In this document: one piece after another, positions 1-8,982 of the stretch
Position numbering within the stretch: position 1 is the stretch's first letter
How the letters are laid out: each line of letters begins with the position of its first letter
Origin: Agrobacterium rosae
GTDB lineage: Bacteria; Pseudomonadota; Alphaproteobacteria; Rhizobiales; Rhizobiaceae
Length of the DNA: 64,000 nt
Assembly (NCBI RefSeq): GCF_002915175.1
Contig: NZ_NXEJ01000009.1
Location: 62,001 to 126,000, forward strand
Reading direction: 5' to 3'
Made by a program: the position numbers and the translations under genes
Notes under the pieces: model-generated
Databases searched by the model: none
Seen by the model: only the letters and a program-made list of their open reading frames with translations
Told to the model about the DNA's origin: nothing

Positions 1-2
1 CC

Positions 3-1745
3 GCCATAGGCGGCCTCGGAAAAGGCCACCTTGTGCGAGAGATCGACGCGCTCGACGGTCTTATGGGCCGTGTGGCTGACGCGGGCGGTATTCAGTTCCG
101 CATGCTAAACCGCAAGAAGGGCCCCGCCGTTCGCGGCCCTCGCACCCAGGCCGATCGCCGACTTTATCGCGAAGCCATGCAGGCGGAAATTGCTGTAATC
201 GAAAACCTGACGGTGGTTGAAGGTGATGCATACGACATCGAAATGGTCCACGGTACCATCAGTGCTGTCGTTCTGGCGGACGGTCGAAAAATTTCTTGCA
301 GAGCAGTTGTTCTAACCAGCGGCACATTTCTGCGAGGTCTGATTCATATCGGCTCCGAAAAGATACCGGCTGGACGCGTTGGTGAAAAGCCCTCTGTTGG
401 CCTGTCGGACACGTTGGCTCGATCTGGCCTGAGCATGGGGAGACTGAAAACCGGAACTCCCGCAAGACTTGATGGCAAAACCATTGATTGGGCAGCAGTC
501 GAGCGCCAAGGAGCGGATACTGATCCTGTTCCGTTTTCCTTTATGACGAATAAAATCGTTAATCCCCAGATTGAATGCGGCGTGACCCGGACGACGCCCG
601 CCGGACACAAGATAATTCAAGACAATATCCACTTGTCCGCCATGTATTCAGGACAGATCGAAGGTGTTGGACCGCGTTATTGCCCATCCATTGAGGATAA
701 GATTGTCCGGTTCGGCGAGCGGGACGGCCACCAAATATTCCTCGAGCCAGAAGGCTTGGACGACGACACGATTTATCCAAACGGCATTTCGACGTCCCTA
801 CCCGCTTCTGTCCAAGAAATGTTTATTCACACAATACCCGGACTGGAGCATGTCACGATTCTTCAGCCAGGCTACGCGATAGAGTATGACTATGTCGATC
901 CTCGTGAACTAAAGCCATCGCTGGAATGCCGCAAGGTACCAGGGCTTTTTCTGGCAGGTCAGATTAATGGAACGACGGGCTATGAGGAGGCCGCCGCGCA
1001 GGGCTTGGTGGCGGGGCTGAACGCTTCGTTGTTTGCAAGCGGCGCTGACGCCATCCATTTCAGCCGCACCGAATCTTACATTGGAGTCATGATCGACGAT
1101 TTGACGTCCAAGGGTGTCACCGAGCCCTACCGGATGTTCACCTCACGGGCAGAATATCGCCTATCACTACGTGTCGATAATGCAGATCTTCGTCTGACCC
1201 CTGTCGGTGCCAAGGCAGGCATTATTGGGTCTGAACGAGCGAAGCGATTTGAAGCCTTTGGCGATGACCTCGACAAAAATCGTTCGATCCTAAAACAAAG
1301 TTTTGTTTGCCCCTCTCACGCTGCAAAGCATGGATTGAAGCTGAACCAAGACGGACAGAAACGGTCGGCCTACGAGCTGCTATCTCATCCTGACATCACA
1401 TTGGATATACTCAAGGCGATTTGGCCTGACTTGCATCAGATATCTCCAAAAGTCGGTGAAGTCTTGGAAATTGAGGCGAGCTATGCCGTCTATATGCAGC
1501 GGCAGAGTGCCGACATTGTCGACATCAAACGGGACGAAGATCGAAAAATCCCTGATGATTTTGATTTTTCCATGTTGTCTGGCCTTTCCAATGAATTGAA
1601 ACAGAAGCTTCAGAGGGCTCGACCTGAAAATATCGCTCAGGCCGGGCGGGTGGATGGAATGACACCGGCGGCTATCTCATTGATTCTTGCTTTAGTGAAA
1701 AAAGGGACTTATACGCAAACTTCAAAGTTGCGTGCACATCCATAA
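3..1745 (+). CDS. mnmG: tRNA uridine-5-carboxymethylaminomethyl synthesis enzyme MnmG (GidA), 5' end cut by window
   Basis: This FAD enzyme works with MnmE to place the carboxymethylaminomethyl group on the wobble uridine of several tRNAs. The reading frame is open to the left edge: codons from base 3 read [19 protein letters not shown], a conserved MnmG stretch, so the true start and the Rossmann glycine motif lie outside the window. About 580 residues are present. Visible family marks are QIECGVTRT with the conserved cysteine, the [16 protein letters not shown] motif near base 960-1005, FTSRAEYRL near 1138, and the C-terminal helical part with SYAVYMQRQ. rsmG follows after 11 bases, the usual gidA-gidB order beside parAB. 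GTG at base 33 is only the first internal start-like codon and is not the gene start. Confidence 0.97.
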   Translation, partial: AIGGLGKGHLVREIDALDGLMGRVADAGGIQFRMLNRKKGPAVRGPRTQADRRLYREAMQAEIAVIENLTVVEGDAYDIEMVHGTISAVVLADGRKISCRAVVLTSGTFLRGLIHIGSEKIPAGRVGEKPSVGLSDTLARSGLSMGRLKTGTPARLDGKTIDWAAVERQGADTDPVPFSFMTNKIVNPQIECGVTRTTPAGHKIIQDNIHLSAMYSGQIEGVGPRYCPSIEDKIVRFGERDGHQIFLEPEGLDDDTIYPNGISTSLPASVQEMFIHTIPGLEHVTILQPGYAIEYDYVDPRELKPSLECRKVPGLFLAGQINGTTGYEEAAAQGLVAGLNASLFASGADAIHFSRTESYIGVMIDDLTSKGVTEPYRMFTSRAEYRLSLRVDNADLRLTPVGAKAGIIGSERAKRFEAFGDDLDKNRSILKQSFVCPSHAAKHGLKLNQDGQKRSAYELLSHPDITLDILKAIWPDLHQISPKVGEVLEIEASYAVYMQRQSADIVDIKRDEDRKIPDDFDFSMLSGLSNELKQKLQRARPENIAQAGRVDGMTPAAISLILALVKKGTYTQTSKLRAHP

Positions 1746-1756
1746 CGAGTCCCAAT

Positions 1757-2374
1757 ATGATCATAAACGGCCAGAGTGTTTCACGTGAAACACAAGAGCG
1801 GCTTGAGCTTTTTGTCGAGCTTTTCAAAAAATGGAATGCGACGACCAACCTTGTTGCCCCCTCCACGCTCGGTGAACTGTGGTCACGCCATATCGCTGAT
1901 AGTGCTCAAATTTTCCAGCTCTCTCCAAGGCCTCAAGTTTGGGTTGACTTGGGAAGCGGCGGCGGATTTCCGGGCATCATAACGGCTATTTTTTTGGCTG
2001 AACTTCAAGACGGTTGGGTTCATCTCGTTGAAAGCAACAATAAAAAGGCTGGATTTCTCCGCGTTGCGCTTAAAGAGACAGGCGCTCGTGGTTCGGTCCA
2101 CCCAATTCGAATCGAAGCTGCTCCTTCGGCAATAGGGCCCTGTGACGCCATATCCGCCAGAGCACTGGCCGAGCTTGATTTATTGATGGATTATATTCAT
2201 CCATGGGCTACTACCAACGAAAATTTGCGCTGTTATCTGAACAAAGGTCGGGATTACGAGGCTGAGGTGCAAAAAGCGCGTGGTCGTTGGGATTTCGATC
2301 TGTTAATACATCAAAGCAGCGTCGAAGCGAGCTCTGTTGTTCTTGAAATTAGTGGTCTTGCCTCGAAAAGCTGA
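1757..2374 (+). CDS. rsmG: 16S rRNA (guanine-527-N7) methyltransferase RsmG (GidB)
   Basis: RsmG methylates N7 of G527 in 16S rRNA using S-adenosylmethionine. The 205-residue product has the normal family length. The SAM-binding glycine loop LGSGGGFPG is present near residue 75, and SARALAELD follows in the second half. The start is the ATG at 1757, 11 bases after the mnmG stop; the spacing suggests one transcript. The first dozen codons contain a perfect 16-bp parS palindrome, which is translated as VSRET, so this stretch is under selection both as protein and as a ParB site. parA starts 23 bases after the stop. Confidence 0.97.
   Translation: MIINGQSVSRETQERLELFVELFKKWNATTNLVAPSTLGELWSRHIADSAQIFQLSPRPQVWVDLGSGGGFPGIITAIFLAELQDGWVHLVESNNKKAGFLRVALKETGARGSVHPIRIEAAPSAIGPCDAISARALAELDLLMDYIHPWATTNENLRCYLNKGRDYEAEVQKARGRWDFDLLIHQSSVEASSVVLEISGLASKS
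1777..1792. promoter_or_regulatory. parS: parS centromere site bound by ParB
   Basis: TGTTTCACGTGAAACA is a perfect 16-bp palindrome and matches the widely conserved chromosomal parS consensus. It lies in the first codons of rsmG, about 1.5 kb upstream of parB. ParB is known to load at such sites as a CTP-dependent clamp and to be moved by ParA. Its position beside parAB implies that the window is near the replication origin, although no origin itself is seen here. Confidence 0.93.
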
Positions 2375-2397
2375 TTTACCAAGTCAGGTGCGGCATC

Positions 2398-3189
2398 ATG
2401 TTCGAAAAAAACCGAATAATCACGATCGCGAACCAAAAGGGTGGCGTCGGTAAAACGACGACGGCCATAAACCTTGCCACAGCACTTGCTGCTATTGGTG
2501 AACGTGTTCTCGTTGTCGATCTCGACCCACAGGGAAATGCAAGCACTGGCTTGGGTATAGATCGTCGCTCTCGCAAGCTTTCGTCTTATGATCTTCTGGT
2601 CGGCACCAATTCCGTTGCGGAAGTGGCTGTGCCCACGGCAGTGCCAAATCTCGACATCGTCGCGTCGACCATGGATTTGCTCGGTTTCGAGATGGAAGTC
2701 GCCAATGTTGCAAATCGTGTTTTCTTTTTGCGCAACGCGCTACAAGCTGATGATGCGCGCGCCTATTCATACATTCTGGTTGATTGCCCACCCTCATTCA
2801 ATCTTTTGACAATGAATGCGATGGCGGCAGCGCATTCTGTGCTTGTTCCTCTGCAATGCGAGTTCTTTGCGCTTGAGGGTCTCAGCCAACTGCTGGATAC
2901 GGTCAATCAGATTCGTGGCACGGTTAATCCTGCCTTGGATATCCAAGGTATCGTGCTGACGATGTTCGATTCGCGCAACAATCTGGCACAGCAGGTCGTC
3001 AATGATGTGCGCACCCATCTGGGAGAGAAGGTGTACCACACGCTCATTCCTCGGAATGTCCGCGTGTCCGAAGCGCCATCCTATGGTAAACCAGCGATAT
3101 TATATGATCTTAAATGCGCGGGTTCCCAAGCCTACCTGGAGTTGGCTTCTGAAGTGATACAACGTGAACGTTTGCGGAAAGCCGCTTGA
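2398..3189 (+). CDS. parA: chromosome partitioning ATPase ParA (Soj)
   Basis: ParA is the Walker-type ATPase that binds the nucleoid and pulls ParB-parS complexes apart during segregation. The 263-residue protein begins with a short extension and then the deviant Walker A motif KGGVGKTTTAINLA at about residues 15-28. VVDLDPQGNAS (Walker A') follows near residue 40 and VDCPPS (Walker B region) near 128. The start ATG 2398 lies 23 bases after rsmG. parB follows 76 bases downstream, so the two are probably one transcription unit with mnmG and rsmG. Confidence 0.97.
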   Translation: MFEKNRIITIANQKGGVGKTTTAINLATALAAIGERVLVVDLDPQGNASTGLGIDRRSRKLSSYDLLVGTNSVAEVAVPTAVPNLDIVASTMDLLGFEMEVANVANRVFFLRNALQADDARAYSYILVDCPPSFNLLTMNAMAAAHSVLVPLQCEFFALEGLSQLLDTVNQIRGTVNPALDIQGIVLTMFDSRNNLAQQVVNDVRTHLGEKVYHTLIPRNVRVSEAPSYGKPAILYDLKCAGSQAYLELASEVIQRERLRKAA

Positions 3190-3265
3190 TAGGTATGAAT
3201 AAGCATCATAGCGCAAACATGACGAGTGTTCATGTAGTGTTCTTGCGAGTTTTGTGGAGTTGAAT

Positions 3266-4150
3266 ATGAGCGATGATCTTTCGAAGCGCCGTCTCGGGCG
3301 CGGCTTGGCGGCCCTAATTGGAGAGATGGACCAGCCTCTTCCGGTGGGCGAGCCGCAGCGCGCTGTGAGTGCCGACCGCACCATTCCTATCGAATTCATT
3401 GCTCGAAGCCCACGCAACCCGCGTCGTCATTTTGACGAAAGCGAACTTCAGGACCTTGCCTCCTCAATACGGCAGCACGGTATCGTTCAGCCTGTTGTCG
3501 TCAGGACGACCAGCCAAGATCGTTATGAGATTATTGCCGGTGAGCGCCGTTGGCGCGCTGCGCAGCTCGCCGGCTTTACGGAAGTTCCCGTTATCGTCCG
3601 CGATGTGGATGACCGCACCGCACTTGAGCTCGCTATCGTTGAAAACGTCCAGCGTTCTGACCTCAATCCATTGGAAGAAGCCCTCGGTTACGACCAGTTG
3701 ATCGCTGAGCATGGTTATACTCAGAATGATCTCGGTGAGATCATCGGCAAAAGCCGCAGTCATGTCGCCAATAGCCTGCGCCTTCTGAAGCTACCGGACC
3801 CTGTTCGTGATATGCTGGCAGAAGGTTCTTTATCGGCCGGTCACGCGCGAGCTTTGGTCTCGACGTCTGATCCAACCTATCTGGCCCGCTCGATCGTTGC
3901 GAAAGGTCTGTCCGTTCGTGATGCCGAACGTATGGCGCAGGCCGATATCCGATCACAACTTGATCCGGCTCATTCACGCAAATCCGAGAATGAGAAAGAT
4001 TCCGATACGATTGCGCTTGAGCGGACGTTGGCCGATGCATTGGGTCTTGATGTGAAAATCAATCACAAAGGCTCGGGCGGTCATATTCGCATTAATTACC
4101 GCACGCTGGACCAGCTTGAGGCGGTGTGCCGTCTTCTGGAACAAAAATGA
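3266..4150 (+). CDS. parB: chromosome partitioning protein ParB (Spo0J)
   Basis: ParB binds parS and spreads as a CTP-hydrolysing clamp. The ATG at 3266 is preferred over an in-frame GTG at 3254: GGAG at 3257-3260 sits five bases before the ATG, and the product then begins MSDDLSKRRLGRGLAALIG, the usual ParA-stimulating N-terminus. The 294-residue protein shows the CTP-binding motif GERRWRAAQLAG near residue 95, the preceding RSPRNPRRHFDE region, and a helix-turn-helix in LGEIIGKSRSHVANSLRLLKLP. In many rhizobia holA follows parB; here a terminator and a small minus-strand gene follow instead. Confidence 0.97.
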   Translation: MSDDLSKRRLGRGLAALIGEMDQPLPVGEPQRAVSADRTIPIEFIARSPRNPRRHFDESELQDLASSIRQHGIVQPVVVRTTSQDRYEIIAGERRWRAAQLAGFTEVPVIVRDVDDRTALELAIVENVQRSDLNPLEEALGYDQLIAEHGYTQNDLGEIIGKSRSHVANSLRLLKLPDPVRDMLAEGSLSAGHARALVSTSDPTYLARSIVAKGLSVRDAERMAQADIRSQLDPAHSRKSENEKDSDTIALERTLADALGLDVKINHKGSGGHIRINYRTLDQLEAVCRLLEQK

Positions 4151-4171
4151 CATCAACTATCTGAATATTAT

Positions 4172-4200
4172 GGGGAAATCGATTTGGATTTCCCCTTTTT
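4172..4200 (+). terminator. Rho-independent terminator after parB
   Basis: A perfect 9-bp stem, GGGGAAATC (4172-4180) with GATTTCCCC (4187-4195), closes a 6-base loop and is followed directly by TTTTT. It begins 22 bases after the parB stop and ends the mnmG-rsmG-parA-parB unit. Its mirror on the minus strand is also followed by an AT stretch and could help end transcription of something from the right. Confidence 0.85.
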
Positions 4201-4214
4201 CAACCATATTTAGC

Positions 4215-4415
4215 TTAAAAATCGATTGCGCGTCCTTTGATTTCATAGTCGCCAAAACGCACCGGCTCAGGTCCGCCGCGCCCGCCCGATTCCGGCGGTA
4301 ATTCCAGCGCTTTTGCCTCTCGGCGGCGCTCTTTGGCTTCTTTCAGCGCACGTTCTGCAGCAGGAGAAAGTGTCCTGCGGTTTTCACCGCCATTATCGTT
4401 GTCTGCGTCTTGCAT
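4215..4415 (-). CDS. DUF1674 / succinate dehydrogenase assembly factor 4-like small protein
   Basis: A 66-residue protein with a charged, alanine- and lysine-rich first half (SPAAERALKEAKERR) and a conserved tail GGPEPVRFGDYEIKGRAIDF. The tail matches the DUF1674 pattern, in which a GPEPTRYGDWE-like stretch is followed by KGR and a terminal DF. In mitochondria the family (Sdh8/SDHAF4) binds flavinated SdhA and protects it during complex II assembly; the bacterial role is inferred. It is divergent from htpX and converges on parB across the terminator. A coding frame this short is supported mainly by the tail motif. Confidence 0.85.
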   Translation of the reverse strand: MQDADNDNGGENRRTLSPAAERALKEAKERRREAKALELPPESGGRGGPEPVRFGDYEIKGRAIDF

Positions 4416-4480
4416 GAAATCCTAGGCCTTATGACAGCATATTGAAATGCATTCGTTCGTAACCAGATTATAGAAGTCGC

Positions 4481-4499
4481 AATGGCTTGATAAGCCATT
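4481..4499. promoter_or_regulatory. inverted repeat upstream of htpX
   Basis: AATGGCTT-gat-AAGCCATT is a perfect inverted repeat with 8-base arms and a 3-base centre. It ends 25 bases before the htpX start, in the 108-bp gap shared with the divergent DUF1674 gene. It could be a regulator site or a hairpin in the htpX leader; the sequence does not decide between them. Confidence 0.4.
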
Positions 4500-4523
4500 T
4501 CACCTTTGAACGGAGATTTTTAG

Positions 4524-5483
4524 ATGAATCTGATGCGTACGGCCATGTTGTTGGCGTTCATGACCGCTTTGTTCATGGGGATTGGTTTCTTGATTGGCGG
4601 TACGGAAGGCATGATGATTGCTTTGCTGTTCGCAGCTGGCATGAATCTGTTTTCTTACTGGAATTCAGACAAGATGGTTCTGAAGGCCTATCACGCCCAG
4701 GAAATCGATGAACGAAACGCGCCAGATTTTTTCGCGATGATTCGCGATCTCTCACACAATGCTGGCCTGCCGATGCCCAAGGTCTATGTTTACGATAGCC
4801 CACAACCCAACGCTTTTGCCACGGGTCGCAATCCGCAAAATGCCGCGGTTGCGGCGTCGACCGGATTGATGGAGCAATTGACGCCGCAAGAGGTTGCTGG
4901 GGTCATGGCGCATGAGTTGGCGCATATCCAGAACCGCGACACGTTGACGATGACCATCACGGCAACTCTAGCCGGTGCTATTTCCATGCTCGGCAACTTT
5001 GCATTCTTTTTTGGCGGAAACCGCGAGAACAATAATCCGCTCGGCTTTATTGGCGTTTTGGTTGCCATGATCGTGGCACCTTTGGCGGCGATGCTGGTGC
5101 AGATGGCCATCAGTCGGACACGGGAATATTCCGCGGACCGTCGCGGTGCGGAGATTTGCGGAAATCCGATGTGGCTCGCATCTGCGCTGCAAAAGATTGC
5201 CGGTGCCGCAAAGCAGATTCATAATGATGATGCAGAACGAAACCCTGCGACAGCGCACATGTTCATCATCAATCCGCTGTCCGGTGAGCGCATGGACAAT
5301 CTGTTTTCGACGCACCCGAATACGGACAATCGCATCGCTGCGCTTCAGGCGATGTCGCAGGATTTCGCGCAGGCATCGACCTATCGTCCGACAAGTGCTA
5401 ATCCGGTCCGCAAATCACGCTCTGTTCCAAACATTGGTATTGGGAAAGGCGATCAAAATGAACGCAAAGGTCCCTGGTCTTGA
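4524..5483 (+). CDS. htpX: membrane zinc metalloprotease HtpX
   Basis: HtpX is an inner-membrane M48 protease that degrades misfolded membrane proteins. The 319-residue product starts with two hydrophobic segments at about residues 7-24 and 30-46, then carries the zinc motif HELAH at residues 130-134. The third ligand is expected in [10 protein letters not shown] near residue 201. Two further hydrophobic stretches flank it ([17 protein letters not shown], and the segment around [15 protein letters not shown]). A GGAG ribosome site lies just before ATG 4524. The stop codon overlaps the TTG start of rsmB by two bases, so the two are probably translated together. An inverted repeat lies just upstream. 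Confidence 0.96.
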   Translation: MNLMRTAMLLAFMTALFMGIGFLIGGTEGMMIALLFAAGMNLFSYWNSDKMVLKAYHAQEIDERNAPDFFAMIRDLSHNAGLPMPKVYVYDSPQPNAFATGRNPQNAAVAASTGLMEQLTPQEVAGVMAHELAHIQNRDTLTMTITATLAGAISMLGNFAFFFGGNRENNNPLGFIGVLVAMIVAPLAAMLVQMAISRTREYSADRRGAEICGNPMWLASALQKIAGAAKQIHNDDAERNPATAHMFIINPLSGERMDNLFSTHPNTDNRIAALQAMSQDFAQASTYRPTSANPVRKSRSVPNIGIGKGDQNERKGPWS

Positions 5484-6862
5484 CATCGAATTCCTCCGCC
5501 AAGCCGGCAAAACAACACAAACGTAAGCCGTCTGGTGGAAACAACGAAGCCGCGTCTTTTGTTGAAGACTGGAAACCAGGGCTTGCTACGCGTGTGGCAG
5601 CCGTCAAGATCATCTCAGCGGTCTTGGACAAGAAGACGTCGCTGGATGGCATGTTGGATGCGGAAAATGGCAATCCAGCCTACCGCGCTCTCAGTCTTGC
5701 TGACCGCGCTCTGGTTCGGGCAATCGTCAATACATCTCTCCGACACCTACCTCGCATCGAAGCGGTTCTCGGGATGTTGCTGGACGGCCCGCTGCCACAG
5801 GGCGCGCGGTCGCTGCACCATGTTCTGGTGGTCGGTGTCACGCAGATGCTTTATCTGGATGTTCCGGATCACTCCGCCGTCGATCTTGCCGTCGAACAGG
5901 CGCATCGAGATCCACGCAACCGTCGTTTCGTCAAACTCGTCAACGCTGTCTTGCGGCGTTTGGGGCGTGAGAAAGACGATATCTTGCAAGCGGTCAGCGC
6001 CATACCTGTTTTGCCCGAATGGTTTTATGCCAAGCTGGTTAAGGTTTACGGTAAGGACGCAGCGGCGCGTATAGCCGAGGCGCAACTCATTCCGTCAGTT
6101 ATTGACGTCACCGTGAAATCCGACCCTGATCATTGGGCGGAAAAGCTGAATGGGACGGTGATGCCGAATGGTAGCGTTCGGCTCGGTTCCTTCGAAGGCT
6201 CGGTTTCCGGGCTGGACGGCTTTACGGAAGGCGAATGGTGGGTTCAGGATTTCTCCGCGAGCATGCCGGTGCGACTGATGGGCGATCTCGCTGGTAAGCG
6301 TGTGGCCGATCTTTGCGCGGCACCCGGTGGCAAGACGGCGCAACTCGTTCTTGCAGGTGCCGAGGTTACCGCATTGGATCAATCGGGAAACCGTCTGAAA
6401 CGTCTTCGTGAAAATCTGGATCGCCTGCAACTGAAAGCAGAGACTATCGAGATCAACATGCTGAAATTCCAGCCGGACGAATTGTTCGATGCCGTACTTC
6501 TGGATGCGCCCTGCTCTTCCACAGGCACCTTGCGCAAACACCCGGATGTTTGCTGGACCAAGGACGAAAAAGACATTTCCAAGCTCGCTACCTTACAGGA
6601 ACAGATGCTTCGCCACGCCATCACCATGGTGAAACCAGGCGGTATCGTTGTCTTCTCCAATTGCTCGCTCGATCCGTCAGAGGGCGAAGATATGGTTGCC
6701 AAGGTTCTGAAAAGCGAGCCGTCGCTGCAGCGCGTTCCGGCCTCCAAGAGCGACTTTCCGGACATGGAAATTGCGATCAATGAAAACGGTGACCTTCGCA
6801 CGACGCCCGATATGTTCGGGGGCGTGGACGGTTTTTACGCTACGGTCCTTCGTGTGAATTAA
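5480..6862 (+). CDS. rsmB: 16S rRNA (cytosine-967-C5) methyltransferase RsmB family (NOL1/NOP2/Sun)
   Basis: This 460-residue protein has an N-terminal NusB-like RNA-binding domain (about residues 25-150) and a C-terminal SAM-dependent m5C methyltransferase domain. The motifs visible are [12 protein letters not shown] (SAM loop), LDAPCSSTG with the motif IV cysteine, and [12 protein letters not shown] with the catalytic motif VI cysteine. The start is TTG 5480, whose last two bases are the first two of the htpX TGA stop, an arrangement that favours coupled translation. No ATG exists in this frame before [10 protein letters not shown], which would remove part of the NusB domain. Confidence 0.94.
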   Translation: MTSNSSAKPAKQHKRKPSGGNNEAASFVEDWKPGLATRVAAVKIISAVLDKKTSLDGMLDAENGNPAYRALSLADRALVRAIVNTSLRHLPRIEAVLGMLLDGPLPQGARSLHHVLVVGVTQMLYLDVPDHSAVDLAVEQAHRDPRNRRFVKLVNAVLRRLGREKDDILQAVSAIPVLPEWFYAKLVKVYGKDAAARIAEAQLIPSVIDVTVKSDPDHWAEKLNGTVMPNGSVRLGSFEGSVSGLDGFTEGEWWVQDFSASMPVRLMGDLAGKRVADLCAAPGGKTAQLVLAGAEVTALDQSGNRLKRLRENLDRLQLKAETIEINMLKFQPDELFDAVLLDAPCSSTGTLRKHPDVCWTKDEKDISKLATLQEQMLRHAITMVKPGGIVVFSNCSLDPSEGEDMVAKVLKSEPSLQRVPASKSDFPDMEIAINENGDLRTTPDMFGGVDGFYATVLRVN

Positions 6863-7141
6863 TACAGCTTATTCTTTTTCAACCTTGAGCCGGATTCCCA
6901 TCGGGTGATCATGGCTTGCTTGCTGTTGCTTTGGATTGTTTACAAAATATGAAGTTTTTCATGACATATTGAACAATGTCGCATTCGCAATATGCCGTCC
7001 TTTCTCTGAGGGCTGTGCGGACGTCTGGACGCACAAGGTCGCTCTCAATCCCTTCAATGGCGTGCTGGCAGAAAATCGACTGAGATTTCATGCTGTGCAA
7101 ATGAAACAGAACAAGTCTTCGGGCGGGCGGGAAACGCAGGT
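6863..7141. other. 279-bp gap between rsmB and the heparinase-like gene
   Basis: No gene could be supported here. The left half is AT-rich (TTGTTTACAAAATATGAAG region near 6937) and may hold the promoter for the heparinase-like gene. A 79-codon minus-strand frame (6909-7148) has no recognisable motif and was not called. Confidence 0.4.
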
Positions 7142-8833
7142 TTGGCAATATCCCTGAACAGCAGCTTGAGTGTTGCGGGGCTTTTTATACGCACACTCCG
7201 GAATCGCATCATGATCGGCCTCGCGCCATCACGCCTGCGGTTTTTGAAGCTTGCCGATCGTGCACCCAGCGGGCTTGTTGCAGCACCTACGGATTTACGT
7301 GCGGTTGATCCTTACGTTGCTCAGGAACTGGTATATGGGCGCATAGCGCTCACCGGTCGTATCTTGGAAACGGGCGGAGCATCGCCGTTTTCGCTGGAGA
7401 TGCCCTCTGCAGCCTTTGAGGAAAAACTCCATGCGTTTGGCTGGTTGCGACATGTTCGTGCCAGCAAATCGGATGAGGCCTGCGCCCGCGCGCGATTTTT
7501 GGTCTCGGACTGGATCGCCCATCACGGCCGCAGGATCAAAGGTGTCGCCTGGGCTCCAGAGATTGCAGCGCAAAGACTGATTGCCTGGTTGTCGCATTCT
7601 CCTGTCGTGCTGCAAAACGCCGATGCGGTGTTTTATCGCCGTTTCCTGAAATGCCTCGGCTACCACGTTCGCTATCTCAGCCTCATTGCAAAATATGCAC
7701 CGGATGGCGAAATTCGCCTGAAAATCCGTATCGCTTTGGCTGTCGCGTCGATTTCCCTACCGCACAGGGCGGTAAAAATCGCGCGTTTCGGCGTGAAACT
7801 CGATCGTGAGCTGGAACGACAGGTTCTGCCGGATGGTGGCCATGTGTCGCGCAACCCGCGCGTCATGCTGGATCTGCTGCTGGATCTCTTGCCTCTGCGC
7901 CAGAGCTATATCAATCTCGGCCATGATGTCCCACCTGGGCTCGTGCCTGCAATCGACCGTATGTTTCCAGCCATTCGTTTCTTTCGCCATCAAGATGGTG
8001 ATCTTGCGCTTTTCAACGGGGCAACGGTGACGCTCGCCAATGAACTGGCCTCCGTACTGCGCTACGATGAAACATCTGGAAGACCCTCCCGAGCGCTGCC
8101 TGATGTCGGTTATCAGCGGCTTTCGGCCGGCAGCACAGTTGTTATCGTTGATACCGGGCTTCCGCAGACACTTGAGCTTTCGAAAGGTGCCCATTGCGGC
8201 TGCCTCTCATTTGAGCTTTCTTCTGTTCGCAACCGGTTCATCGTCAATTCCGGTTTTCCACCCCAGGCGGCCAAGGATTTCAGACGCGCTAGTCGGTCTA
8301 CGGCCGCGCATTCCACGGTCACCCTCAACGATACCTCGTCTTCGCGTCTTTCCCGCTCACGTCTTCTCGGGCCCGTCATGATGCCGGGTATTACCGACGT
8401 GACTGTCGAGCGACAGACCGACCAGAAGGGTAGCGATGTGCTGACGGCCTCACATGACGGTTATCTCAGGACACTCGGATATCGTCATGAGCGGGAGTTG
8501 GAGCTGAATGTTGCTGGCACCAAGATAAAAGGCCGCGACGCCGTCATCTTGTCTCAGGACGGCAAAAAACGAACCACCCTGCCGGTTAGCGCCGTTTCCC
8601 GTTTCCACATTCATCCGTCCATCAATCTCGTACAAGTGGATCAGGAAACCGTCTTGATGAGTGCGGCTGATGGCACGGGCTGGGTGTTTTCAGCGCCGGG
8701 TCAAATTGTCACGATCGCCGAGGACGTTTTTATGGCCGATGCCTCTGGGATACGGCCATCGCAGCAGATCGAGATTCCCTTTAGCCCTTTGGATACACCG
8801 GAAGTTCGCTGGCTGATCGAAAAGAAGCCGTAG
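7142..8833 (+). CDS. heparinase II/III family protein
   Basis: A 563-residue protein of the heparinase II/III-like family, with a helical N-terminal part containing RFLVSDWIAHH and WLSHSPVVL. The C-terminal beta-rich domain carries the conserved FELSSVRNRFIVNSGFP and AAHSTVTLNDTSSSRL stretches. Family members include polysaccharide lyases, but the substrate of this chromosomal rhizobial branch is not known to me. No signal peptide is obvious. The start is uncertain: TTG 7142 gives a hydrophobic leader, whereas ATG 7211 would remove 23 residues. It sits between rsmB and purH, and its long 5' gap suggests its own promoter. Confidence 0.85.
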   Translation: MAISLNSSLSVAGLFIRTLRNRIMIGLAPSRLRFLKLADRAPSGLVAAPTDLRAVDPYVAQELVYGRIALTGRILETGGASPFSLEMPSAAFEEKLHAFGWLRHVRASKSDEACARARFLVSDWIAHHGRRIKGVAWAPEIAAQRLIAWLSHSPVVLQNADAVFYRRFLKCLGYHVRYLSLIAKYAPDGEIRLKIRIALAVASISLPHRAVKIARFGVKLDRELERQVLPDGGHVSRNPRVMLDLLLDLLPLRQSYINLGHDVPPGLVPAIDRMFPAIRFFRHQDGDLALFNGATVTLANELASVLRYDETSGRPSRALPDVGYQRLSAGSTVVIVDTGLPQTLELSKGAHCGCLSFELSSVRNRFIVNSGFPPQAAKDFRRASRSTAAHSTVTLNDTSSSRLSRSRLLGPVMMPGITDVTVERQTDQKGSDVLTASHDGYLRTLGYRHERELELNVAGTKIKGRDAVILSQDGKKRTTLPVSAVSRFHIHPSINLVQVDQETVLMSAADGTGWVFSAPGQIVTIAEDVFMADASGIRPSQQIEIPFSPLDTPEVRWLIEKKP

Positions 8834-8982
8834 CCTTTTGCGTTCCGCCTCATATCTGGTTTGATTTGTGGGCCAACACGCCGGTGCAGGTTTATTATTG
8901 CGCCAAGCTGTGCTAACGCGGCGGCAACCGCCGGATGGGTCGCTCTCCGGCCTGTCCTTTCCGCATCACGGAGTGTTCCCGC

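Noticed and set aside
6909-7148. 79-codon minus-strand frame between rsmB and the heparinase-like gene
   Set aside because: No ribosome site, motif or hydrophobic pattern supports it and its composition is unlike nearby genes.
8860-8982. Possible ZTP (pfl) riboswitch upstream of purH
   Set aside because: GCGGCGGCAACCGCCGGATGGGTC looks superficially like the conserved 3' part, but the required CUGGGC core and pseudoknot partner could not be matched by eye. A covariance-model search would decide.
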